DNA of 64,000 nt from Calliphora vicina (Eukaryota; Arthropoda; Insecta; Diptera; Calliphoridae), in contig NC_088784.1 in assembly GCF_958450345.1 (NCBI RefSeq), forward strand, positions 39,680,278 through 39,744,277. The letters run 5' to 3'. The notes under the pieces were generated by a model. The model had not been told where the DNA came from. It saw nothing but the letters and a program-made list of their open reading frames with translations, and did no database searches. How positions within the stretch are numbered: position 1 is the stretch's first letter; every line of letters begins with the position of its first letter. Shown here piece after piece: positions 1 to 11,790 of the stretch. A program made the position numbers and the translations under genes.

Positions 1-919
1 TTTAAATTCAATTTAAATTGATAATCAATTATTTAAATGTTGTTCTTTTTCTATAATGTAAAATGTACTAACTAAAAGTAAAACTGGGATACAAGTTACG
101 TTGTAAACAGCACACATGCATACGCTTACATTTACATTTACATGAAAATGTAAATGTTAAAGTATGCAATGTTATGTTTTGTCTACATACATATGTGTAT
201 ATGTACATTACATTACTGAATATGTATAACTATTTACTATGGACTCAAAAAAGAAAAACAAATTTAAACACCCACACACTTATTTTTGCAAAAACGTACA
301 AATATAAAATATGCATGAAATGTACTCATACATGTATCTATGAATGTGTATGGAAGAGTTTGTGCACATGCATGTGGCTGTGTTTGTGTATTTTTTTCAT
401 GTAATGTAAGTTATTCATTCATTGTATTGTATTGTTAAGCTGTCGGACACATTTAAATGCAATTTAATGCAATTTATTGCATGCCAAGTAAAACATATAT
501 TTATTTATACACACATACTTAAAAATACACATCCAATATGATGTACGAGAGTGAGCTAATAAGTTTATCGAAAACAAACGAATACCAAAAGATTTTGCAC
601 GGGTTTTGGATTAGTTACAATATATATTTGTGTGGCCTTTTATCTCAATCAATATCTTCCAAATAATACGATTTCTTACAAACTGCATTCTGCCTTTCCA
701 AAAATTATATTTATATACATCAATTGACTCAGAATCTCTTTCTAAATTGATTTGTATGTGTCCGTATAAAAACTGTCCATATAAAAGTTTTAATTAAGCC
801 AACTTTTGGTATTTTCAAGACAACTCAATTAAATTTAGCTATTAAACAACTCATTGAAACTCATTATTTCACCTAGCTACCATACGAACTCAGGACTTCA
901 TCAGTGACAAATATCTTAT
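1..919. other. A+T-rich DNA, no gene seen
   Basis: Low-complexity A+T-rich sequence with ATTTAAAT and TACATA runs. The short open frame near 174-404 is Cys/Tyr/Thr-rich sequence produced by CATGTA-type repeats and does not look like a protein. Confidence 0.6.
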
Positions 920-927
920 ATAAATAT

Positions 928-1799
928 CAGGGACCGTAAATAACGGTTATTCAGAAAATTTGAAATCAAAAACTCTATGTTAGAGTCAACGGACACCTAT
1001 GTCTACTATCATATACCAATAGATTCGTATTGACGTGGTCTTTCAGAATCTATGGTGATATTAAACAAATTATCTAAACTCCACAGTTAACAGTTATTTT
1101 TTAACGTAAAAATAAAAAATAGCCGTCATAAAAAAACTCATTTGAAGAGTTTTATTTTTCCCGTCGGAAAAAATAAAACTCATGAGGAGTTGTATTTTTG
1201 CCGTCATAAAAAGAAACTCATTTGAGGAGTTTTCTTTTTCCCATCAGAAAATATAACTCTTTTCGTATATTTTCCACTTTTTTACAGTATCTTTCTTTAT
1301 TGAGTCTATCTGATATAATGATTGTAGTAATTTGCTTGTTTAAGAAAAAAAAAAAACAACAATTTGATAATAGGAATCAAACAACAACAAATTAAAATTA
1401 AATTGCAATGTAAGGTGCTTTACAAACTATAATGATCTGACAAGTGATTGATGTAATTGTCAATTTATATAAAATGAGTTTTATTTTCTGACGGAAAAAA
1501 TAAAACTCCTCAATTGAGTTTTTTTTCCGGCGGGAAAAATAAAACTCTTCAAATGAGTTTTTTTATGACGGAAAAAATAGAACTCCTCAATTGAGTTTTT
1601 TTCTGATGGGAAAAATAAAACTCTTGAAATGATTTTTTTTTATGACGGCTATTTAAAACTCTTTTTTAAGAGTTTCAAGCGAACTTTTATTTTTACGTCG
1701 AATAATAACTGGAATTAAATGGAATTTTATTTTTAAAGTCAAACGATAACTGTTATAAAATAACTTTTTTGTTATCACTTATAACCGTTACGATCCCTG
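928..1799. mobile_element. hAT-type foldback element (non-autonomous)
   Basis: The ends are inverted: CAGGGACCGTAAATAACGGT on the left and the complement of CAGGGATCGTAACGGTTAT on the right. The element is flanked on both sides by the same 8 bp, ATAAATAT (920-927 and 1800-1807), which is the duplication length of the hAT superfamily. Inside, two long arms (about 1105-1260 and 1470-1690) are built from several degenerate copies of an AAACTC..GAGTTTTATTTTTCCCGTC unit in opposite orientations, so a single strand would fold on itself. There is no transposase frame, so it would need an enzyme from elsewhere. Confidence 0.88.
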
Positions 1800-1807
1800 A
1801 TAAATAT

Positions 1808-3190
1808 CCATGCTAACATCTTTTGATTTTAGTCGCTTTTAATTTCTTAATTTGATATGGAAGCTTATAAAAATTTATACCAATTTATAAAGAAAATTTA
1901 GTTTTTAACAAAACATCGTTTTAATTATTCAAATTGGATGAAAATTGTAAAAGTAATTGAACTTTTCATTAACACCTTTTTTAGTATTTTCACCCCCGGC
2001 GCATATGAATAAAATTTACAAGTTAAAATTATTGGAAAAAGTTTAATAACTTTTGTAAATATAAACCGATATTAACAAGTAATGTGTCATTGTTGTCTAA
2101 ATAATATTGTATTTAAAATATTGTGCAAAAACAATAGGTTTTCATAGAAAAAAATTAAAATAACTATTGTTGAATTTAAAAAATTACACAAAAAAAATAA
2201 AACGTAACCTTTTATAAAAACTAACAAAATTTTTTGAAATATACATTTTATGAAAGCTTAATTCTTTGCTGATCCATAATTATTTAAAACTTTGAAATCT
2301 GTGTAAAAATGTGTGAGTTACAGGTACTTAAGTACTACGACCGACTCTAAATCAATTTTTTTCAAAATAACTCAACATTTTGAGAGTGTTTCAAAATCCT
2401 TGAAAACGGGTTTAGTATGTCCTCACCTAGACCTACAACCCCTATTAGGTCGCTTTTCAAGTTCTGACAAAAAGTGTCATTTTGTAGCAGAGTATAATTT
2501 ATATCGATTTATAGTTTTTGAAAAAAATTTATGCAAATAAAACTGTAAAACCTCCAAGTGTAAGGAATTAAATGTTAAAGTTTTTCGCTTTAACATTTAA
2601 TAAATTCAAGAAGAAATTGAAATTATTTAACACTTCCAATACAAAAATAAAGCAAAATAAATATATCAAAAATATACATCTACATAGGAGGAGCCGCAGA
2701 AAAAAAGCATTTTTTGCTCATTTAAAATTTTTGGGAAAATGTGTTTTATTTTATAAATATTATAAAAATACCAAAAAGCAAATTTTCCAAAAAAAAAAAA
2801 AAATGTGAAAAAGTTCCTTTGATGTCCAAATATAAAAATTGTCCGACGTCGATAACCCATTATAATTTGATGCCAAAATAATTTGATGCCAAAAAAAAGC
2901 ATAACATTTTATAGTGTAAAAATCTTACCAAAGAAATTGCATCTATTTTGGACAGTTTTGACCTCAGATATAAAAGGGTTTTCCATGCCCTAGAAATTTA
3001 AAAACACGAAATGTTAATAAATAAATATGTGACCAAAATCTAAATTTCTTTAAAATCCGCAAATTAAAAATATATCCCCACGTTAAATTAAAATCAAATA
3101 TAATTTTATTAATTATTTGAAATTTCGCATAAAATTATTATTTTTGTTTAAAATTATATTTTAAATTTAAACATTTTTCAACTTTTAATT
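1808..3190. other. A+T-rich DNA, no gene seen
   Basis: No convincing coding frame. The overlapping frames around 2313-2902 are Lys/Phe-rich translations of poly-A/T stretches. A short stretch near 2940-2995 resembles 6880-6945 and may be a relic of a dispersed repeat. Confidence 0.5.
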
Positions 3191-3191
3191 T

Positions 3192-3452
3192 TTTATACCA
3201 TACCACCAACATTGTGGGCTGATGTTTGTAATGCGCAAAAATATTGTTCCAATCTTTTAAAAATGTTGGTATTCCAATAAAATTTAATACAAATAAGTTA
3301 TTCACATACAGAAGACATACCACCTAATTTTATGTCGATTGGTCCATAATTAGTCATAGATCCCATACAAATTTTAAAACAGAACTGTTTATAATCATCT
3401 TCTCGGTGTAGGGTAACATATGGTCGGGCTTGACCGGCTATACTTTCGTAAT
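3192..3452 (-). repeat. Mini-me-like repeat, degenerate internally deleted copy
   Basis: Both ends of the family are recognisable: the degenerate TTTATACCATACCACCAACA end on the left, followed by a TTTGTAATGCGCAAAAATATT-like segment, and GGTCGGGCTTGACCGGCTAT on the right. The centre keeps the TTGGTCCATAATTAGTCATA module, but most of the ~700-bp body including the (GTCY)n tract is missing. Orientation is opposite to the full copies at 16311 and 32388. Confidence 0.75.
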
Positions 3453-3477
3453 ATTTTTTTATATTTTTTAATATTGA

Positions 3478-3643
3478 GACAACTTTGAGCCAAACCCCGA
3501 AACTACAAATAAAATTTGCAGCAAACCTCTAAACGTTATCTGATTTGGTCCAAATTGTCAGTACTTGGTTTTCAGATGGCGGGTAACAATTATAGATACT
3601 GGGAGCATCGAAAGTCTTAAAAGTGCATAATAGGGCCACCTTA
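3478..3643. repeat. Half copy of the GGTGGYCC MITE family
   Basis: Resembles the right half of the complete element at 59082-59474. Shared segments are 'caaataaaatttgcagcaaa', 'cctctaaacgttatctgatt' and the end AGGGCCACCTTATT. The left half is not found. It starts directly after a mini-me-like copy. Confidence 0.6.
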
Positions 3644-3644
3644 T

Positions 3645-4740
3645 TGTGTATACATATCATTTTGTAGGCATAATACAGGGTGCATTTACATTTTTGTTAG
3701 CAGATACATATGAATATGTATTGAGTGTGTGATTACACTTGTAGTATATGTTTTATATAAATTACGTAATACAATATACATATTTATACGTTTCTATATT
3801 TACACTCACATGTGTGGATATCATTTGCATTGTATGCAGATATTTTAGTAGTTGTTGCTGATTTTAAGATGAAACTTTAATATTAATTGAGCTTATTGTT
3901 AATTGAAACCATGTACGAGTATGGTTGGCTTTTTTTGTTTGTATTTTTATTGTAAATAAATGCCTGTGTATATGTATTACACATACATATACAAATACAA
4001 ATATGCACAAAGTATAAAACTTATTATAAACGGAAATACAATTTACTTCCGCTTTGTTGCTCGTTGGTATTTTTTGTAAAATGTTATTTTATTGGGTTTT
4101 TTTGTTGTGTTTTTGAAAACCATTAAAATATTTTAAACTACCTACCTATAAAATAGTGTAATTCTTGTGTAAATGGTAAAACATTTAGCAGTTGAATATG
4201 TTATAAAGTTTTTAAATTAACGGCTTCATAACCCGTCATTCGGATTTAAATTAATTTCCAAAATTTGGGGAAATTTATTGGAAAAGACGGACATCATTAG
4301 ATCTTCATCCCAACTTTTTAGTGTTGCAAATAAATATTATAGAATTTACAAACGCAATAACAAACTTATATAAACAGTTTAAAACAGTGTTACGCAAAAA
4401 GAGGCATTTAATTTGTGTGCTCTTTTGGGTAAAAAATAAAATATCCACAACAACATCAAGAAACTGAATGAATTGTGTGTATTTTTACGCTCTATTACGC
4501 TCTTTTGTTCACATTCGGGTTGTTTATCGAAAATCATCGTAACCTCAACAATATGAACGCCTAACATGGGTTTAAAATAATACCAAATACGTATACTTAA
4601 TACATCTAAATACGTATACTCAATATTAATTTTCTTAAACACCACATTCATCATACAACATGAGGCATAACAACTTTTGTACATAAAATAAACCATAGAA
4701 ATGTATTATCAATATGAAAACGTTCATAAAAGCAAAAATA
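3645..4740. other. A+T-rich DNA; one short dispersed motif
   Basis: No gene seen. The ~31 bases around 4533-4563, with core CGTAACCTCAACAATATGAA, recur nearly unchanged at 33245-33275. That suggests a small dispersed repeat or transposon end. The minus-strand frame at 4379-4696 shows no recognisable domain. Confidence 0.45.
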
Positions 4741-4742
4741 AA

Positions 4743-5091
4743 GGTAGGGTCAAACATGACAAATATTTGACGTAAAAGACGTAACCACTAAATAAAACAC
4801 ATTTAAATTCTTGTATTTAATTCCAAAACTTATTTTACTTAAGGTAGGGTCACACATGGCAAATATTTGCTCAAAAAAGCGTAACCACTTTTTTTTGCAC
4901 AAATTTGTTTGACGTGTTTACTCTTATAATTGTTTTGTAAGATCAAACAGCATCAAATAAAATAAAACTAAATTATTTGTTGTGATTCATCCAAAGTAAA
5001 ATAAATTTTTGAAATAAATAAAAGAATTCAAATATATTTTATTTAGTGGTTACGTCTTTTTCGTCAAATATTTGTCATGTGTGACCTTACC
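4743..5091. mobile_element. TTAA-flanked MITE with nested arm (piggyBac-like)
   Basis: The unit 4843-5091 starts GGTAGGGTCACACATG and ends with the complement of GGTAAGGTCACACATG. It lies exactly between two TTAA tetramers (4839-4842, 5092-5095), the insertion signature of the piggyBac superfamily. Immediately left, 4743-4838 is another arm starting GGTAGGGTCAAACATG. It matches the right arm (about 4990-5091) over roughly 95 bp in inverted orientation, better than the neighbouring left arm does. The whole looks like one copy inserted into or recombined with another. No coding capacity. Assignment to piggyBac rests on TTAA and the arms only. Confidence 0.72.
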
Positions 5092-5095
5092 TTAA

Positions 5096-6632
5096 GGCAT
5101 CACTACATATGAAGGAAACAAACATTATAATTTGTTTATTTGAATATTGAGTGTTAAGCTTAAAATTATACATACCTCCATTAGTAATTATGACTTTCTC
5201 CTTTAACAAACTACATTCAAGAATTGTTAATTGAATAAAACCTTGGTAAGAACTCAGGAAGCTGGAATTTCTTATTGATGGTTCCTATAAGTTCGATATA
5301 ATTACAAAGGTATATGAATTTAGGATAATCCAATTCAACTATCATACTATCATCATTTGCTGACATCATTTTTTTTAGCATAAGAATTAAAAATACTTTT
5401 ACTTTTTATCATATGCAATAGTAAAGGTCTAAGAAGTGCAAAGGAGCTTAAACATAAATGGCTAAACCTTCAACACTGGTCATTAAAAACAAAGCCTACT
5501 GGAAATTAAACGAAAATTTTCCTGGTTTTTATTAAATACGAAATAATTAAACACAGCAGGATATGCATAATTCAAATAAGCATATTTGATGATCCCATAA
5601 AGCACTTTCAGTCTAGTAGAAAATACACGCACATGTCTAAAAACGTGTATGGCTAGTTATAGCGTGAGCGTATTAGTTTGCCAAAACACTTACATCATGA
5701 TATACTTAAAAATATACATACAAATGTACAGTAGGGTTGCACTATTTAAGCCAAATTTTCTTAACAAAAGCTACCAATACAACCATTTTCTTTTCTGTTT
5801 TACTCGTTTCAATACCAACATTTTCAAGACAAATACAAGTCTACCCTCATATGAACCGAGACTTAGTGAATTAGTGATGTTAGAGAGTAGCCCTAATAGA
5901 AGAACTTATGCAAATTGTTACCCGATGACAGCATTCTAACATGATATTTATTCGTATAAGTGCCAGTAGGCCCTCATATAAAATTTGCCTTATTATCCGA
6001 TCCAAAAAAATTGCTCGGAGGTGTATATATTAAAATCTATTAATATTCCGGGACACTACTGGTAAAAATCGTGGACTATCATAATGATATAAATGCTTTA
6101 ATAATTTCAAAAAAATTGGTTCAGCAGTCTAGGTGTAATTTGCAAAAATACTAAAAGCTTTTGCTTATTATCCGTCTTAATAAATCCTGCTATTGAGAAT
6201 ACCAATATTATAGAATGTAAAAAGAAATGTTTTTAACAAAAAGTAAACAAAAAAATACATATTTTTTTAAGGAGATTGGTAGTAGCACGAGTTTAGGCAA
6301 TAAAATAATAATTCGTTCGAATGTCAGAAAGATAATATGGCTACCGAAAGAGAGATCAGTTTTACCTTATTCTCTTGTATCATGGGCTTTGTATTTCATT
6401 TGAGGTTAAATATACAAATTTTGTGAAATCAAAAAAAAAATAATCATGAAATTTCATGTATAATTCAATATCCAAAAAAAAACGAAATTTTTAGTTTAGA
6501 TTCTAACAGTTGTTTCCAGGACTTGTTTAACCTTTTTAGAACTGAGGTTAAAACTGTCTAATATACCAAATTTAAAACTCTAAAAACTAAAAAAAAAATA
6601 ATAGAAAATACACGAAATTTGCTTTTAAGAAC
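5096..6632. other. A+T-rich DNA, no gene seen
   Basis: Short frames such as 5649-5939 lack codon bias, domains or splice context. No inverted or tandem repeat stands out. Confidence 0.45.
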
Positions 6633-6634
6633 TA

Positions 6635-6690
6635 AGGACTGAGATAAAAAACTTAAACACACGTTTTTCTTTAAAACTTTTAACCCAAGA
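6635..6690 (+). mobile_element. Terminal scrap of an ITmD37E-type transposon
   Basis: After a TA dinucleotide, this stretch begins AGGACTGAGAT and continues with 'acacacgtttttct' and 'tttaacccaag'. It aligns with the left end of the intact element at 12913 (AGGAGTGAGAT, 'acacacgtttttca', 'tttaacccaag'). Only about 56 bp are recognisable and no right end was found, so it is an old solo fragment of the same family. Confidence 0.7.
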
Positions 6691-7017
6691 AACGACAAAT
6701 CAGTTTTATCATACCTTCAATAGTTTCTGAAAAAGACACTGGTCCACATTAGATGCATAGTGCACAATACCCGAAGTTACTCTACTTTGAACAGTATATT
6801 TGATTTCGGGTTAATATGGTATAAAGAAGTCTTAGTTGACTACAAAATTTATTTTATAAACAAATTTCATATAAATACACTTTACTTCCTAAAACAATTT
6901 TTACCCCAGATATAATAGTTTCCTAGAAATTTAAAATTTCAAAATAGTAATTTCGAATCGATCCCCAACCCAAAAAAGGTACAACAATCGGAGAACAAAA
7001 ATTATTTTTAATTGAAT

Positions 7018-7168
7018 ACATTGCTACTTTGACTTAATACTCGAAACTTCAAATAAAATTTGCAACCCCTAAATGTTATTCGATTTTGCTCAAATTTCAG
7101 CAATTAGTTTTTAGATGATGGTAAATAATTTTAGAGCATCGAGTGCTAAATTAGGGCCACCCTAATTT
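7018..7168. repeat. Partial copy of the GGTGGYCC MITE family
   Basis: Shares 'cgaaacttcaaataaaattt', 'cctaaatgttattcgatttt' and the terminal AGGGCCACCCTAATT with the copies at 3478-3643 and 59082-59474. The left end is unclear. It may extend left to about 6745, where GGTCCACATTAGATGCAT is weakly TIR-like. Confidence 0.6.
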
Positions 7169-7169
7169 A

Positions 7170-8086
7170 AAAAAATATACAAATTCGAATTTTATACTAG
7201 TTACTGTGTGTATAAAACTGACTTACTTAATATCTACATACAATACAAATATTCGCACTTTTCTATATCCTTGTACAATATTTTATTTAGTATTTATAAT
7301 CATATGTATATGTAAATGTGTGTGGGTGTTCGAACCTTTTTGTTTGTGTATGTTAGCGTAAATTGATGTTTGTTGATAAGTTTAAATGGCTTATTTTAAT
7401 ATAAATATTGTTGGTAGACAGGTGTGTACGCAGAATACACACTCTCATGCAAACATATTGTTTAAATATAACTAGTAGATACTTATGAATGTGTGTATAA
7501 TAGAACATTTATTTAAATGATTTTAATGCAATAAATACATTTCTGTGGCTTAATTTTTTGTAGCTGTTGTTTTTATATTATCTATAGAAAAATTTAATAT
7601 CAACTATTGGTTTAAATAGCCGATCACATTTAAATACTATTAATGGTTTCTGCTTAAATGAAATGTAATAAATTTTTCAATTTTATACGCACACAATTCA
7701 TAAAAATAAATGAGGTATAATTTTTAGCCATGTTTAATTGTTTCTTTTTTCCTCTTCATCAAATCCCCCGCTATCATCCTCAGTTTACGCTTATTTTATT
7801 AAATGGAAAAAAGGTCGCTTTTTAATTTGTTGCATGAAATTTATTGCAATATTATTTAAACATGTTGTGATATGGCGCCAAGTTTATTTAAACATGTTAA
7901 ACGCATTTAAGTAGTTCAGCACTGATACACATTTGACAACTCAGTGAGCAACAAATTTTAAATTAATTGAAAAAACAAATTTATTTAAATTACTTTGAGT
8001 AAAATGTATTACATTGATTCTATCTTAAAATTTAAATAGTTTTACACTTTAATACAGTTTTTAATTATATTTTCTTCTCTTTGCAG
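7170..8086. other. A+T-rich DNA, no gene seen; possible intron end
   Basis: Nothing coding is visible. The last 20 bases (8067-8086) form a pyrimidine tract ending in CAG that would serve the candidate micro-exon at 8087. Confidence 0.4.
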
Positions 8087-8119
8087 ATGTTTATTTATGA
8101 ACGCTCGTAAACCCAAAAC
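8087..8119 (+). other. Candidate 33-nt micro-exon (host gene)
   Basis: The sequence TTTTCTTCTCTTTGCAG immediately precedes this stretch and GTAAGTACC immediately follows, a strong acceptor and donor pair. The 33 bases keep frame on inclusion. In the frame entered with one base carried over, they read without a stop as Cys-Leu-Phe-Met-Asn-Ala-Arg-Lys-Pro-Lys-Thr. The other two frames contain stops. If real, this would place the left part of the window inside a long intron of a plus-strand gene. I do not recognise the peptide, and chance pairs of splice sites occur in A+T-rich DNA. Confidence 0.35.
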
Positions 8120-8531
8120 GTAAGTACCTTTAAATTGAAGTGGAATTATCAGGGAATTTTTGGAGAATAATAAAAAAACCAAACGGTATTATAACGTATT
8201 TTTGTATAAAGAAGGTTTTTGTAGTTTTATAGTTAATACAAATATTGAAATCGGTAAAAATTATTTTTTAAAAAACTCATATTGCCTGTTTTTTTATATA
8301 ATAAATAGCTTAACCCGTTGCACTTTACTACCCCTATCGTAGTAAATTAAAAAAAAAACGAATCCCGATGTATGAATCATGTATTTAAATTATTTGGGGG
8401 CTACGGAAATTTGATTTCAACATACAGACTTGGCTATATCGACTTCGCTATCTTAACGATCCAGAATATATATAATTTGTGGGGTCGCAAATGAAAAATG
8501 TAGAAATTACAAACGGAATGACAAACTTATA

Positions 8532-8567
8532 TATACCCTTGCCACTCTTGGCAAAGGGTATAAAAAT
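8532..8567. repeat. Short inverted repeat heading a tandem array
   Basis: TATACCCTTGCCA and TGGCAAAGGGTATA form a near-perfect hairpin. It resembles in design the terminal hairpin of the mini-me-like family and lies just before the monomer array at 8600-9295, so it probably marks one end of that element. Confidence 0.55.
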
Positions 8568-8599
8568 GTGAAATTCAATACTGATCATTTTACGCCAAA

Positions 8600-9295
8600 C
8601 TATCTAAAATAATAAGAGAGCTATTCGGACAAACTTTGAATAATCTTGCAATTATAGTACTCAAGATATTTAGAAACAACTATTTTCTTTGTATGGTAGG
8701 TGACTCACCCCGTTTTCCGACCCCTCCAATTTTTGGTTAAACCTCATGCAGTGATAAGAAAATGATAAGAGAGCTATTCGGACAAAGTTTGAAGAATTCC
8801 GCAAGTATAGTTCTCATGATATTTAGAAATACTTATGTATTTACTTTTTATGAGAGGTGACTCACCAACTGTTCTAATCCTTCCCATTTTTGGTTAAACT
8901 TCATTTCGTGATATGAAATTGATTCATCCAAAATTTGAAGACATTCACAATTATAGTACTCTAGATATTCGAAAATAACTATTTACTTTATATGATAGGT
9001 ACCACGCCCACTAATCCAATCCCGCCCATTTTCAGTCAAACTCTGTACAGTGATAAAAAATTGATTCATAAAAAGTTTAGATACTTTTACGATTATAGAT
9101 CTATCGATATTCGAAAATATCTATTTGCATTGTATGGGAGGTGCCACGCCCTCTGTTCAGATCCGTCTCAGTTTTGGTTAGACTTCATAAACTGATAAGA
9201 AATTGATTCGTATAAAGTTTAAAGACTGTCACAATTATTGGTCTACAGATATTCTATAATAACTAATTCCTTTGTATGGGAAGTGCCCGCCCACT
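8600..9295. repeat. Tandem array of five ~145-bp degenerate monomers
   Basis: The landmark 'attcggacaaagtttgaag' and its variants recurs at about 8623, 8776, 8922, 9064 and 9206, spacings of 153, 146, 142 and 142 bp. Other shared blocks per monomer are an 'attatagt.ctc.agatatt' segment, a 'ttgtatgggaggtgccacgc' segment and 'cccattttcagtcaaact'. Monomers have diverged considerably, so the array is old. The open frame at 8992-9195 lies inside it and is not a gene. Confidence 0.78.
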
Positions 9296-11790
9296 TGAAA
9301 TTTCAAAATAAAGAGTCGTTTTCAGATATAAGGGCTCCTATAAAGAACAGAATAACAAACAAATAATTAAATAAATTACTATAAATGACTAATCCATATG
9401 GATGAGTCAGAAGCTAAAAGGAATAACGAAATAAAAATTAGAGTAAATTAGTGATGTTTGAAAAATTGATTTACAAACTTTATGAAAATGATAAAACGGA
9501 AAACTAATAGAAGAAAAAAATATTTTCAAAGAGTTCAGAACTAATTAGATAGCAATTTTTATAACAAAATTGAGAAATTTTCGGAAAGGCCTTTTAGTTT
9601 CTGGCACATCCATATATAGATTAACATATACTTAATTACAACGACCTTATATATGATTGCTGCAGTCTTGTGAATCGTAACTGATATATATTATGACAGC
9701 CGCAACCATATAAATAATTACAGGGACTATAATATTGTTCAATAGCTTGTAACCATTTTAAAATTACTGTTGTGATCATGTACAATTCAATTTTTTCTCT
9801 GGGTTAGATTACATATATGAAAAAAAAAAGCCTGAAATGTATTAAATTTGATTACTGTAAAAGTATTACTAGCGTATATGGCAATAATTAGGTTTTTTGG
9901 TTAGAAATAATATGCATCAAGAATTTCGGCTTATTCGAATAGTTTTTGTAGTAGTGCCTTTTCAACAAAAATCAGTTTACTTTTCATATAAAAATGTAAT
10001 TGAAACATGTTTGTGATACGATCTTTTCCACAAATTGTTTTCATAACATTACATATTGTTTTCATAGCAATTCCCTTTTACTTACTTGGCTGCAAACATT
10101 TTTCATGTGAACATTATTTCTTTCATTTTGATAAAATCTAAATGCAAATAAGATGTTATATTTGTCATGTTTCTGCTGTTGTTGCTTCTCTTGCAACATT
10201 GTGGCAGGATACAAATCATACATGAACGAATATTTGAAATTCCTGTAAATACTGAAAAGAGAGAAAAAAAAAGAAATAAACATTTTTATACAAGTTCTCG
10301 TAGTATGTTTAAGAAATTATATGCAAATATTATTCTTGGAATTCGGTTCAAGGAGAAACTTAAATACTCAAATACTGAAAAACAACTTTCGTGCACTCAT
10401 GAATTAATGTGCCGTAGTAGTAAGTAATAGTATACAAATGTTTGTGTAATATTGAAATAGTGAATGAATGAAAGAATACATTTTCTACATACTACGAAGA
10501 GTTAGTACATTTAATGTAGATTGATATGGCAGGAGAAAAGTTGTATATTTTTACACACATGTCACTTAACTGACAATATTGATGATGTTTCATTATCATA
10601 CACTTTTCTAGGATGTTTGTGTTTTATTCGTTTTCTTTTCGTTTTTTCCCAGGAATATTTAAATGTAAATATGCGTAAATTTTCTTGACATTTTTGTTTT
10701 ACTTTCTGTCAATATAAGTATTTTTATTATTACAAGTGTTGAAATTCTTATTTACATACAGACATTCATTCAGATACACGTAAAATAGTATGTGTCAATG
10801 TTAATATATTTGTACATATATAAATATGTGTGTGTTATGTTCATTGTATTATAATAATTTTAAATAAATTCTTTAGAACTCTTGACTTAACAACTCTAGA
10901 CATTGTCATTCAATCCATTTCAGATTGATAAATGTTTATTTTCCATAGAATTTTACTGGTTTTCTTTTTTTTATCATATTGAGTAGATTTTTATTTTATT
11001 CATACAATCGTATGCAAATCTGGAGAGTCAATAATGTCAACCTGAGACTATACATGTGAATTTTTCAAATATTTACATTATGATTTTACCTTTTTACACT
11101 CAAATAAATATTACTCATACTCATACTCAATTCAACAAATCAATGTAACTTCAAATACGAGAAAGTAATATAAATCAATAAAAATAGTATCTCTAATAAA
11201 TAAGAGAATCTGACATTTGGATAGAGAATGATCTTTCAAACTATTAGAAAGATTTTTTGTTGTGAAATTTGTTAAAAAAAAAATAGCAAATTTTGAAAAG
11301 ACATATTCGTTTTTTTCTTATTGATTTTGTTCATCCTTAATCCTTGATAAGGGTGTGCTTTTTTCCGGATTTATTTTATTTATTTTATTCTTACATTGTA
11401 AAATATTCTGATACTTAACACTATCGTTCCTTAGAGTTCAACTAACCGTTCGACTTAAAAATACATGCTGGAGTTTTGTTATAAATTATCTTCAGTTGAA
11501 CTGATAACTCGGACTATGGAAATGGCGTTTTAAAGTTATCATATGGGAATTGAATCCCAGTATGCCATCAAGTGCTGTCAATAGACCAACGAAACAGACA
11601 GTTTACTCCATATAACATTAAGCCTCCTCAAAAGTGTTAGAAGGTCGTCCCTCTAATACGATATGTTCCCAAAAAACATTCAGGTTGGTTATAAAATTGA
11701 GAATGATTTCTAAATAACGAATTTCTCAATTCTCGTATGATGTGATAAACATTTGAGAATTAAAGCCTGACAAATTCAATGTCAGGCAAT
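9296..11790. other. A+T-rich DNA, no gene seen
   Basis: About 2.5 kb without recognisable coding sequence. The opposing frames at 10062-10427 overlap each other and consist of simple-sequence translations. Confidence 0.45.

Noticed and set aside
8600..9295. CRISPR-like array
   Set aside because: Monomers are ~145 bp and diverged throughout, without constant short repeats and unique spacers; the genome looks eukaryotic.
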